Assembly: GCA_900549475.1 (NCBI GenBank)
Contig: UROF01000011.1
Location: 6,612-70,611, forward strand
Source: an uncultured Eubacteriales bacterium
GTDB lineage: Bacteria > Bacillota > Clostridia > Oscillospirales > Oscillospiraceae
DNA length: 64,000 bases
Reading direction: 5' to 3'
The position numbers and the translations under genes were made by a program. Within the stretch, counting starts at the first letter, position 1, and each line of letters begins with the position of its first letter. Under the pieces are notes generated by a model. That model did not search any database. It was not told the DNA's origin and saw only the letters and a list, made by a program, of their open reading frames with translations. Below, piece by piece: positions 1-6,884 of the stretch.

Positions 1-538
1 CACCCGGGACAAGCTGGACGGCATCGACCTGATCCTCTCCTGTGGGGATCTCAAGCCGGAATATCTGTCTTTTATCGCCACTTTCGCCCACTGTCCGGTC
101 CTGTATGTCCATGGCAACCACGACGATCGCTACGAAAAAAATCCACCCCTGGGGTGCATCTGCATTGACGGGGATCTCTATGAATATGAAGGACTCCGTA
201 TTCTGGGCCTGGGCGGCTCCATGCGCTACAAGGACGGCGTCAATCAGTACACCGACCGGCAGATGGCCTGGCGGGTGTGGAAGCTCAAGCCCCGCCTGTT
301 TCGCAAAAAAGGCTTTGACATTCTTCTGACCCATGCTCCGGGACAGGACATGGTGGACTGTCATGATCTGGCCCATATGGGCTTTTCCACGTTCAACCGC
401 CTGCTGGACAAATACCACCCCGCCCTGTTTCTCCACGGCCATACCCACCTCAACTATGGGCGCAGCATCCCCCGGGAGAGCACCTATGGGTCCACCCGGG
501 TGGTCAACGCCTACGAGCGGTATATTCTGGAACTCTAA
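1..538 (+). CDS. Metallophosphoesterase, 5'-truncated by the window edge
   Basis: The open frame enters from base 2 and ends at a TAA at 536-538, giving about 178 residues of the C-terminal part. Calcineurin-like phosphoesterase signatures are visible: a CGD block near the start, a GNHD block at about residue 38 and an HGHTH block about 45 residues before the end. These histidines and aspartates bind the two catalytic metals in this superfamily. The N-terminal DxH metal block lies outside the window. The substrate cannot be told from sequence; small YfcE-like or Icc-like phosphodiesterases share this layout. It precedes a polyphosphate enzyme by 71 bases on the same strand and may be co-transcribed with it. 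Confidence 0.85.
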   Translation, partial: TRDKLDGIDLILSCGDLKPEYLSFIATFAHCPVLYVHGNHDDRYEKNPPLGCICIDGDLYEYEGLRILGLGGSMRYKDGVNQYTDRQMAWRVWKLKPRLFRKKGFDILLTHAPGQDMVDCHDLAHMGFSTFNRLLDKYHPALFLHGHTHLNYGRSIPRESTYGSTRVVNAYERYILEL

Positions 539-609
539 CAGCCGGCAGAGCTCATGTCCGGCCATTGCGTATCCTATCAGCGGTAACCAGCACGGAAGGA
601 GGAGACAGT

Positions 610-2076
610 ATGTTGGAAAAATGGATCTTCGGTAAGGACCAGCGGGATATCCACGCCTGCCGGGAGCTGCTCAAGAAGCGGCGGGAGGACCTTGCCGCCC
701 TGCAGCACCCCATCAAGGAGGCAAAGCTGCCTGTTATTGTACTGGTGGAGGGCTGGGGCGCCGCCGGAAAAGGCAGTGTGATCCACTCCCTGATCCGGGA
801 GCTGGACCCCCGGTTCTTCAAGGTCCGCAGTGTGGGTATGCCCACAGAGGAGGAGCGGCGCTGGCCCTTCCTCAAGCGGCATTTCGATACCATCCCGGAG
901 GAGGGGAAGATCCTGCTTCTGGACTCCGGCTGGATGGACGAGACGGTCCGGGAGCGGATGCGCCGGGACCTGTCGGATCAGGAGTACGCCCGGCGGCTGG
1001 AGAGCATCCAGGTCTTTGAGCGGCAGCTGGCTGCCGGCGGCTACCTGCTGGTAAAGCTGTTCCTCCATATCAGCCAGGATGTCCAGAGCCAGCGGCTGGA
1101 GAAGCTGGCGGAGGACCGGGATACCGCCTGGCGGGTGGGAGAAAATGACCGCAAGCAAAACAAGAACTACGACAAGGCTCTGGAGGCCTTTGACGAGTAT
1201 CTCACCGCCACTGACTTCCCCTTTGCCCCCTGGAAGGTCATCGACGGTACCAACGCCGTCCGCTCACAGCTGGCAGCGGCAGACTGGCTCTACGAACAGA
1301 TCACCGCCGCCCTCCAGTGCCGTCCCCATGTGGAGCAGCCTGCCCGGGCCTGGCCGCTGGCACCCATTCCCCTTCTGAAGGACGTCAAGCTGGACAAATC
1401 CATGGATGAGGAGAGCTACCGCAAAGCCCTCAAACGCTGCCGCAAGAAGCTGGGCAAGCTCCACAATGAGCTTTACCGCAAGCAGGTACCGGTGGTCATC
1501 GCCTATGAAGGCTGGGACGCCGCCGGTAAAGGCGGCAACATCAAGCGGCTCTCCTCCGCCCTGGACCCCCGGGGCTGTGAGGTGCTGCCCATTGCCAGCC
1601 CCACCCCCGATGAGCTCCACCGGCAGTACCTCTGGCGATTCTGGACCCGTCTGCCCAAGACCGGCCACATCGCCATCTTTGACCGCAGCTGGTACGGTCG
1701 GGTAATGGTGGAGCGGCTGGAGGGCTTCTGCACCGAGGACGACTGGAAACGGGCCTATGATGAGATCAACGAGTTTGAGCGGGAGCTCACCGACGCCGGA
1801 GCCGTAGTGATCAAATTCTGGGTGCAGATCGACAAGGATACCCAGCTGGAGCGGTTCCGCGAGCGGGAGAACACTCCGGAAAAGCGCTGGAAGATCACTG
1901 ACGAGGACTGGCGCAACCGTGAGAAGTGGGACGCCTACGAGGAGGCCGTCAACGAAATGCTCCAGAAAACCAACACCCGCAATGCCCCCTGGTACATTCT
2001 GGAGTCGGTGGACAAGCGGTACGCCCGGATCAAGGCCATGGAGACCGTGATTCAGGCTCTGGAGGAAGTCCTCTGA
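610..2076 (+). CDS. pap: Polyphosphate:AMP phosphotransferase, two-domain PPK2 family
   Basis: This 488-residue protein carries two tandem PPK2 domains, the layout of polyphosphate:AMP phosphotransferase, which makes ADP from AMP and polyphosphate in the cytoplasm. The C-terminal domain keeps the PPK2 Walker A block EGWDAAGKGG (residues 300-309) and a DRSWYGR lid motif. The N-terminal domain reads EGWGAAGKG (47-55) and DSGWMDE, so the conserved catalytic Asp after Trp is Gly and the lid is altered; it is probably structural. ATG 610 is chosen because GGAGGAG lies just upstream; an in-frame ATG at 565 has no such site. With ppk1 5 kb downstream it suggests active polyphosphate turnover. Naming it PAP rather than an ADP or GDP kinase is inference from the two-domain layout. 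Confidence 0.88.
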   Translation: MLEKWIFGKDQRDIHACRELLKKRREDLAALQHPIKEAKLPVIVLVEGWGAAGKGSVIHSLIRELDPRFFKVRSVGMPTEEERRWPFLKRHFDTIPEEGKILLLDSGWMDETVRERMRRDLSDQEYARRLESIQVFERQLAAGGYLLVKLFLHISQDVQSQRLEKLAEDRDTAWRVGENDRKQNKNYDKALEAFDEYLTATDFPFAPWKVIDGTNAVRSQLAAADWLYEQITAALQCRPHVEQPARAWPLAPIPLLKDVKLDKSMDEESYRKALKRCRKKLGKLHNELYRKQVPVVIAYEGWDAAGKGGNIKRLSSALDPRGCEVLPIASPTPDELHRQYLWRFWTRLPKTGHIAIFDRSWYGRVMVERLEGFCTEDDWKRAYDEINEFERELTDAGAVVIKFWVQIDKDTQLERFRERENTPEKRWKITDEDWRNREKWDAYEEAVNEMLQKTNTRNAPWYILESVDKRYARIKAMETVIQALEEVL

Positions 2077-2104
2077 TAGCTGCCGCTGGAGAAGCGGCAC
2101 ACAA

Positions 2105-2150
2105 AGCAGGACGGCGGGCGCTCCCGATCAGGAGCGCCCGCCGTCCTGCT
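2105..2150. terminator. Perfect 20-bp hairpin after the PPK2 gene
   Basis: Bases 2105-2124 and 2131-2150 are exact reverse complements with a six-base loop. There is no T-run after either arm, so this may be a transcript 3'-end stabiliser or a weak terminator rather than a classic intrinsic terminator. Confidence 0.55.
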
Positions 2151-2270
2151 GCTTCCAAAAGAACGCCATGATCCTCTCCCCTGCCGCAATTGACAGGGTC
2201 TCTTCTTTGTCAAAAAGGCCTCCTTCCGCATATTGTGGAAAGAGAATTTATAAGAGCGGGAGGAGAACCC

Positions 2271-3344
2271 ATGACGAATTCCACGCATTTTTTTCTGGGC
2301 GCCAACAGCGGCCGGGGCTTCCAAAGCCTGTTTCCCCCATTCTGCGCCCCCGAGCGGCACTATGACCTGCTGGTCCTGAAGGGTGGGCCCGGCGCCGGGA
2401 AATCCACCATGATGAAGAAGATCGGCGCAGCTATGGAGGAGCAGGGCGAGACAGTAGAGTACCTGTTCTGCTCCGGCGACCCGGATTCCCTGGACGGCAT
2501 CCACATTCCCCGGATCCGCACCGCCATCGTAGATGGAACTGCCCCCCATGTGGTGGAGCCCAAATATCCCGCCGCAGTGGAGCGCTATGTGGATATGGGC
2601 GTATGCTACGACATCGCCGCCGCCAAAGAGGACCGTAAAGAGATCATCCACCACTCCACTGCCTGCTCCGCCGCCTATCAGCGGGCCTTCCAGGCCCTGG
2701 GCGCCGCAAAGCAGATGGCAGACAGCGCCGCCGCCCTGGTGCGGGAGGGGTTGGATCAGGATAAGCTGCGCCGCCGGGGCGAGGGCATTATCAGCCGTGA
2801 AGTGCGGGGCAAAGGGGCGGGAAAGAGCGATGAGTACCGCTTCCTGGGCAGCGTCACCTGCCGGGGCCCCCAGTGGTGCTTTGACAGCGTGGAGGCCCTC
2901 TGCCCCAGGATCTACCAGCTGCAGGACAGCTACGACCTGGCCGCTCCCCTGCTGGAACAGATCCACACCGCCGCCAGAGGGCGGGGCTACTATGCCATCG
3001 TCTGCCCCGACGCAGAGCACCCGGAGCGTATCCACCACCTGCTGCTGCCGGAGCTGGGCGTGGCCTTCGTCACCTCCCGGGAGGGCATGCGCTATGAAGG
3101 CAGCGCCTACCGCCGCATCCGGATCGACGCCATGGTGCCTCCCGCCCACTACCGCCAGTTCCGTTCCCGGCTGCGCTTCACCATGCGGATGGCGGCGGCC
3201 CTCCGTCAGGAGGCGGTGGAGGCTCTGGCAGACGCCAAGGCCGCTCACGACAGTCTGGAAGCAGTCTACCAGCCCCATGTGGACTTCACCAAAGCCGACG
3301 AGATCACCGCCCGGGAGCTGGCACGGATCCAGAGCTATCTGTAA
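2271..3344 (+). CDS. P-loop ATPase of the PRK06851 type, function unknown
   Basis: This 357-residue protein has one clear Walker A motif, GGPGAGKS, at residues 38-45. It resembles the PRK06851 family found in Clostridia and Bacilli, whose role is not established. The C-terminal half has repeated Arg/Glu-rich helices and no second intact P-loop that I can see. ATG 2271 is chosen because GGAGGAG precedes it at normal spacing; upstream in-frame ATGs have no such site. It stands alone between two hairpins, so it is probably a single-gene unit. The family call is from memory of its N-terminal layout (HFFLGANS...KGGPGAGKST). Confidence 0.7.
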   Translation: MTNSTHFFLGANSGRGFQSLFPPFCAPERHYDLLVLKGGPGAGKSTMMKKIGAAMEEQGETVEYLFCSGDPDSLDGIHIPRIRTAIVDGTAPHVVEPKYPAAVERYVDMGVCYDIAAAKEDRKEIIHHSTACSAAYQRAFQALGAAKQMADSAAALVREGLDQDKLRRRGEGIISREVRGKGAGKSDEYRFLGSVTCRGPQWCFDSVEALCPRIYQLQDSYDLAAPLLEQIHTAARGRGYYAIVCPDAEHPERIHHLLLPELGVAFVTSREGMRYEGSAYRRIRIDAMVPPAHYRQFRSRLRFTMRMAAALRQEAVEALADAKAAHDSLEAVYQPHVDFTKADEITARELARIQSYL

Positions 3345-3386
3345 CACACCAACCTCAACACACCAACCTCGGCATATAAAACAGTA

Positions 3387-3440
3387 CAGCACCCCCTTGC
3401 CCGGGAATCTCTTCCCGCAGCGGCAAGGGGGTGCTGTTTT
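3387..3440. terminator. Bidirectional terminator between convergent genes
   Basis: A 15-bp perfect stem (3387-3401 with 3422-3436) is followed by TTTT on the plus strand and preceded by an A-rich stretch that gives U's on the minus strand. It sits between the convergent ATPase gene and the glp operon. Confidence 0.85.
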
Positions 3441-3477
3441 CCACATATGGGTCCATTTCCGCAGGCAGCTGCCCGGC

Positions 3478-3846
3478 TCACGCCTTCGGCGTATCCCGCA
3501 CTGCGATCACATCCACACCGGTACCCAGAATATCCCGGCACACTACGTCTCCGGCGTGGACCGGCGCTGTCACCTCCACAGCGGCCAGGGCCTTGGCACA
3601 GGAGATGACCAGGGCTTTGGGCACCTCCCCAGCGGTCTTTACCGGCACCCGGGGGCGAACGCCTCCCACTACCGGCACTGTGGTGGTGAGGACCCGGGCG
3701 GGGGCCGTCACCTCCCGTCGGGCATATTCGTCCCCCCGGCGGCAGGTGTTGCCCGCTACAGAGGTCACCCTTTCCCCTTCCATGGTCACCGTCAGGCGGC
3801 AGCCCATGGGGCAGCCGATGCAGGTCAGTATTCTCGTCTCGCTCAT
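3478..3846 (-). CDS. DUF1667 protein, third subunit of the glycerol-3-phosphate dehydrogenase operon
   Basis: This 122-residue protein starts with ILTCIGCPMGC and has a further Cys in NTCRRG, the conserved cysteine cluster of DUF1667. Such proteins are regularly encoded next to GlpA-like and GlpB-like flavoproteins in Clostridia and are thought to bind an iron-sulfur cluster and relay electrons. The start ATG overlaps the stop of the preceding flavoprotein gene by four bases (ATGA), which implies translational coupling. Cluster binding and the electron-transfer role are inference from context. Confidence 0.85.
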   Translation of the reverse strand: MSETRILTCIGCPMGCRLTVTMEGERVTSVAGNTCRRGDEYARREVTAPARVLTTTVPVVGGVRPRVPVKTAGEVPKALVISCAKALAAVEVTAPVHAGDVVCRDILGTGVDVIAVRDTPKA

Positions 3847-5105
3847 GGCGCCACCTCCAAAGAAATGGTGATCTCCTCCCACTGAGGATGCTCCAGCAGC
3901 TCCTTCCGGCGGAGGCGGACTTCCTCCATCTCCCCCGGTGTCAGGATCAGCTTTTTCCGGCGCTGTAGGGTCTCGCCGCCGGCAGACACCGTTACAGCGG
4001 CGCCGCGGTACACGTTGTCCACCCGGAAGCGGACCGTCAGCTCCTCCTCCATTCGGCAGGGGTCCACTTTGGCGGGCACCGTGTAGCGCACACCCTTCCC
4101 GGCGGTAAGGCGGATAGCTTTGCCCCGCTCCTCCCACTTTTGGAGGAACCGGGCGGCCCGGCGGCCCGCCTGCTGTGCCTCCTGAGAGACAAAGTCCACC
4201 AAGTCGTGGACATGGAGGACGTTACCGCAGGCAAACACGCCGGGGATGTTGGTCTCCAGGCTCTCGTCCACCACCGGGCCATTGGTCACAGGGGAAAGCT
4301 CCACCCCTGCCCCCCGGCTCAGCTCATTCTCCGGGATCAGCCCGCAGGAGAGCAGCAGAGTGTCACAGTCGTAGTGCTCCTCGGTGCCGGGGATGGGGCG
4401 GCGGTTTTCATCCACCTGGGCCAGCGTCACGCCGGTGAGGCGCTCCCGGCCCTGGATATCCACCACCGTGTGGCTGAGCTTCAGTGGGATGCCGAAGTCG
4501 TCCAGGCACTGGACGATGTTGCGCTTAAGGCCCCCGGAGTAGGGCATCAGCTCCGCCACCACCTGGACATGGGCGCCCTCCAGGGTCATCCGCCGGGCCA
4601 TAATGAGGCCGATGTCACCGCTGCCCAGAATCACCACTTCTTTTCCCGGCATAAAGCCTTCGATATTCACCAGCCGCTGGGCGGTACCGGCGGAATAGAT
4701 CCCCGCCGGACGAAAACCGGGGATATTGAGGGACCCCCGGGCCCGCTCCCGGCAGCCCATGGCCAGTATCACCGCCCCGGCCTGGAGCTGAAAGAGTCCC
4801 TCCCGGGTATTTACCGCCGTCACCACCCGCTCCGGCGTGATCTCCAGCACCATGGTGTCCAGGAGGCAGGGAATTGCCAGGTCCCGGACCTTTTGGATAT
4901 ACCGCTGGGCGTACTCCGGGCCGGTAAGCTCCTCCTGGAAGGTGTGGAGGCCAAAACCACTGTGGATACATTGGTTGAGGATGCCTCCCAGTTCCGTGTC
5001 CCGCTCCAGGATCAGGATATCCTCTATGCCGCTCTCCCGGGCAGCCACAGCCGCCGCCAGTCCCGCGGGGCCGCCGCCGATGATGACCAGATCACACCGT
5101 TTCAT
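3843..5105 (-). CDS. NAD(P)/FAD-dependent oxidoreductase, second subunit of the glycerol-3-phosphate dehydrogenase operon
   Basis: This 420-residue flavoprotein has an N-terminal Rossmann dinucleotide-binding motif (DLVIIGGGPAGLAAA, FAD) and a second one at VVILGSGDIGL (NAD(P)H). The CGNVLHVHDLVD region near residue 295 resembles the flavin-contacting GD block of the pyridine nucleotide-disulfide oxidoreductase superfamily. Placed between glpA and DUF1667, it is likely the partner subunit that passes electrons from glycerol-3-phosphate oxidation. I start at ATG 5105, with GGAGG upstream; a start at 5123 is also open. The first 14 bases overlap the 3' end of glpA. It replaces GlpB in position but is a larger two-nucleotide-site protein, so an NAD(P)H-linked reductase role is possible. 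Confidence 0.82.
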   Translation of the reverse strand: MKRCDLVIIGGGPAGLAAAVAARESGIEDILILERDTELGGILNQCIHSGFGLHTFQEELTGPEYAQRYIQKVRDLAIPCLLDTMVLEITPERVVTAVNTREGLFQLQAGAVILAMGCRERARGSLNIPGFRPAGIYSAGTAQRLVNIEGFMPGKEVVILGSGDIGLIMARRMTLEGAHVQVVAELMPYSGGLKRNIVQCLDDFGIPLKLSHTVVDIQGRERLTGVTLAQVDENRRPIPGTEEHYDCDTLLLSCGLIPENELSRGAGVELSPVTNGPVVDESLETNIPGVFACGNVLHVHDLVDFVSQEAQQAGRRAARFLQKWEERGKAIRLTAGKGVRYTVPAKVDPCRMEEELTVRFRVDNVYRGAAVTVSAGGETLQRRKKLILTPGEMEEVRLRRKELLEHPQWEEITISLEVAP

Positions 5106-6555
5106 ACCCAGCCTCCTCTCCAAAACCTTCCTTGTCCTTTCCCAGGATCATCCGGGAACCGCCGCCGGACTTGGTGATGGTCTCCATGGGCACACCCAGC
5201 TCCCGGGCCAGGATCTCCATGACCTTCGGCCCGCAGAAGCCCCCCTGGCAGCGCCCCATGCCTGCCCGGACCCGGCGCTTTACGCCGTCCAGGCTTTTCG
5301 CACCCAGGGGCCGGTGGATGGCGTCCAGGATCTCCCCTTCGGAGATCCCCTCGCAGCGGCAAATGATCCGCCCGTAGGCGGGGTTCTCTGCAATCAGGGC
5401 CCGTCGCTCCTCAAAGGGCAGCTCCGCCGGGTTCACGATACCCTTCCGGGTGGCCTTAAAGTCAGCCTTCCTCCGCAGCAGCAGCTTATCCCGCACCAGC
5501 TCCGCCACCATGCGGCCAATGGCCGGCGAGGAGGATAGCCCCGGAGATTCGATGCCCGCGCAGTCAAAGAAGCCGGGGGCTCCCTCCGCCTCGCCGATGA
5601 CGAACTCGTGGCCGTCCTCGTGGGCCCGAAGCCCTGCGAAAGAGGTGATGACCTGCCGCAGCGGCGCGTCCTTCACGATGTTGGCCGCCTTCTGCATCAC
5701 CTGCTCCAGCCCCTCGGCGGTGGTATTTACCCCATCCCGGTCCTCAATATCGATGGCGGTGGGGCCTACGATGGTGTTGCCGTGGACCGTGGGGGCCACC
5801 AGGACCCCCTTGCCGTATTTGCCAGGGAGCTGGAACAAGGTGTGATGGGCATAGCCGCCGGTGGTCTTATCCAGCAGATAGTAGTCCCCCCGGCGGGGCG
5901 TAATGTGGAGCTTCCGGGAACTGACCATGTTGTGGAGCACGTCGGCATATACCCCGGCGGCATTGACCACAGTGCGGGTCTCCAGGTCCCCTCGGTCCGT
6001 GCGGATGATCCAACCCTCCCGGGTCCGCTCAAAGCCGGTGACAGTGGTATCGAAGCGAAATTCCACCCCGTTCTCCGCAGCGTTCTCCGCGAAGGCGATA
6101 TTCATCCCAAAGGGGCACACGATCCCGCCGGTGGCAGCTTCCATCCCCGCCACCACATCCTCCCGGACATGGGGCTCCATGGCGAGGATCTCCTCCCGGG
6201 TGACCATCCGCAGAGCGGATACCCCGTTTTTTCGTCCCCGGTCGTAAAGGGCCCGGAGGAGGGGCAGGTCCTCCTCATCCATGCACAGTACCAGGGAGCC
6301 GTTGTTTCGGTAGGGGAAGTCCAGATCCCGGGCCAGCTGGGGGATCATATAGCTGCCCTCCACGTCCAGACGGGCCATCAGGGTCCCCGGCTGGGCGTCG
6401 TACCCCGCGTGGACGATAGCGCTGTTGGCCTTGGAGGTGCCGCAGCATACGTCCTCACACCGCTCCAGCACACAAATCTTCGCCTCGTATCGGGCCAGTT
6501 CCCTGGCAATGGCGGAGCCGGATACCCCCGCGCCGATGATAACTGCATCGTACAT
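5092..6555 (-). CDS. glpA: Anaerobic glycerol-3-phosphate dehydrogenase subunit A
   Basis: This 487-residue FAD-dependent DAO-family protein begins with the FAD motif AVIIGAGVSGSAIAREL and continues through a glycine-oxidase/GlpD-like fold. The C-terminal part has a BFD-like [2Fe-2S] domain with the cysteines CRC...C...C around residues 400-450 (IICRCEGISEG and GRCQGGFCG), which is typical of GlpA rather than aerobic GlpD. It oxidises glycerol-3-phosphate to dihydroxyacetone phosphate. The start ATG 6555 follows a GGAGAG-type site. It is first in a three-gene coupled operon with its own promoter and a leader hairpin. The nearby plsY uses the same metabolite for lipid synthesis. Confidence 0.9.
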   Translation of the reverse strand: MYDAVIIGAGVSGSAIARELARYEAKICVLERCEDVCCGTSKANSAIVHAGYDAQPGTLMARLDVEGSYMIPQLARDLDFPYRNNGSLVLCMDEEDLPLLRALYDRGRKNGVSALRMVTREEILAMEPHVREDVVAGMEAATGGIVCPFGMNIAFAENAAENGVEFRFDTTVTGFERTREGWIIRTDRGDLETRTVVNAAGVYADVLHNMVSSRKLHITPRRGDYYLLDKTTGGYAHHTLFQLPGKYGKGVLVAPTVHGNTIVGPTAIDIEDRDGVNTTAEGLEQVMQKAANIVKDAPLRQVITSFAGLRAHEDGHEFVIGEAEGAPGFFDCAGIESPGLSSSPAIGRMVAELVRDKLLLRRKADFKATRKGIVNPAELPFEERRALIAENPAYGRIICRCEGISEGEILDAIHRPLGAKSLDGVKRRVRAGMGRCQGGFCGPKVMEILARELGVPMETITKSGGGSRMILGKDKEGFGEEAGYETV

Positions 6556-6582
6556 TCGTCGTCTCTCCTCTCTACCCGCCGC

Positions 6583-6631
6583 AAAACAAAAAGAGCAAGG
6601 CAACCAAGGGCTCCAGGGCCCCTGTCTGCTC
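6583..6631 (-). promoter_or_regulatory. Terminator-like attenuator in the glpA leader
   Basis: Read on the minus strand, bases 6631-6593 fold as a 5-bp outer stem (GAGCA/TGCTC) and a 7-bp inner stem (CAGGGGC/GCCCTTG, one G-U), followed by a T-rich tail at 6592-6583. It lies between the predicted promoter and the glpA start, so it could end transcription prematurely. Known glp leaders in Bacillus use GlpP antitermination; whether that applies here is inference. Confidence 0.45.
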
Positions 6632-6673
6632 TCGCTCTCATCTCTCGCGAACGGTATGCTGTTTTCTGCTTTT

Positions 6674-6702
6674 ACTGTACCATCCGCCAGGAAGATTGTC
6701 AA
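6674..6702 (-). promoter_or_regulatory. Promoter of the glpA operon
   Basis: On the minus strand, TTGACA (6702-6697) and TACAGT (6679-6674) are separated by 17 bases. Transcription would start near 6668, giving a leader of about 110 bases before the glpA ATG. Confidence 0.75.
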
Positions 6703-6783
6703 GGCTTCCGCCATTTCTCACCCTACGATTTCCTTGCCCTCAGGCAAACATATCCAAAATTTAACATGGAACGTATTTTAGAC

Positions 6784-6812
6784 TTAACATGATACATGTA
6801 TAATGGTATAAT
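6784..6812 (+). promoter_or_regulatory. Promoter of ppk1 with TTAACA repeats
   Basis: TTAACA (6784-6789), 17 bases, then TATAAT (6807-6812). A second TTAACATG copy lies at 6761-6768, 23 bases upstream. TTAACA-type repeats resemble the half-sites bound by the phosphate regulator PhoP, but the 23-base spacing is only roughly two 11-base periods. Confidence 0.65.
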
Positions 6813-6884
6813 GGTTGTGTAACGCCATGGCGCGGCGCAGCGCCTAATTCTTGTACCGTAAGTGTCTGCACAGGAGGGATCATT

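Noticed and set aside
6583..6668. Glycine riboswitch before glpA
   Set aside because: GAGAG and GGAGCCC strings are suggestive, but the conserved CCGAAGG core and the CTCTCAGGCAAAAGG block are absent.
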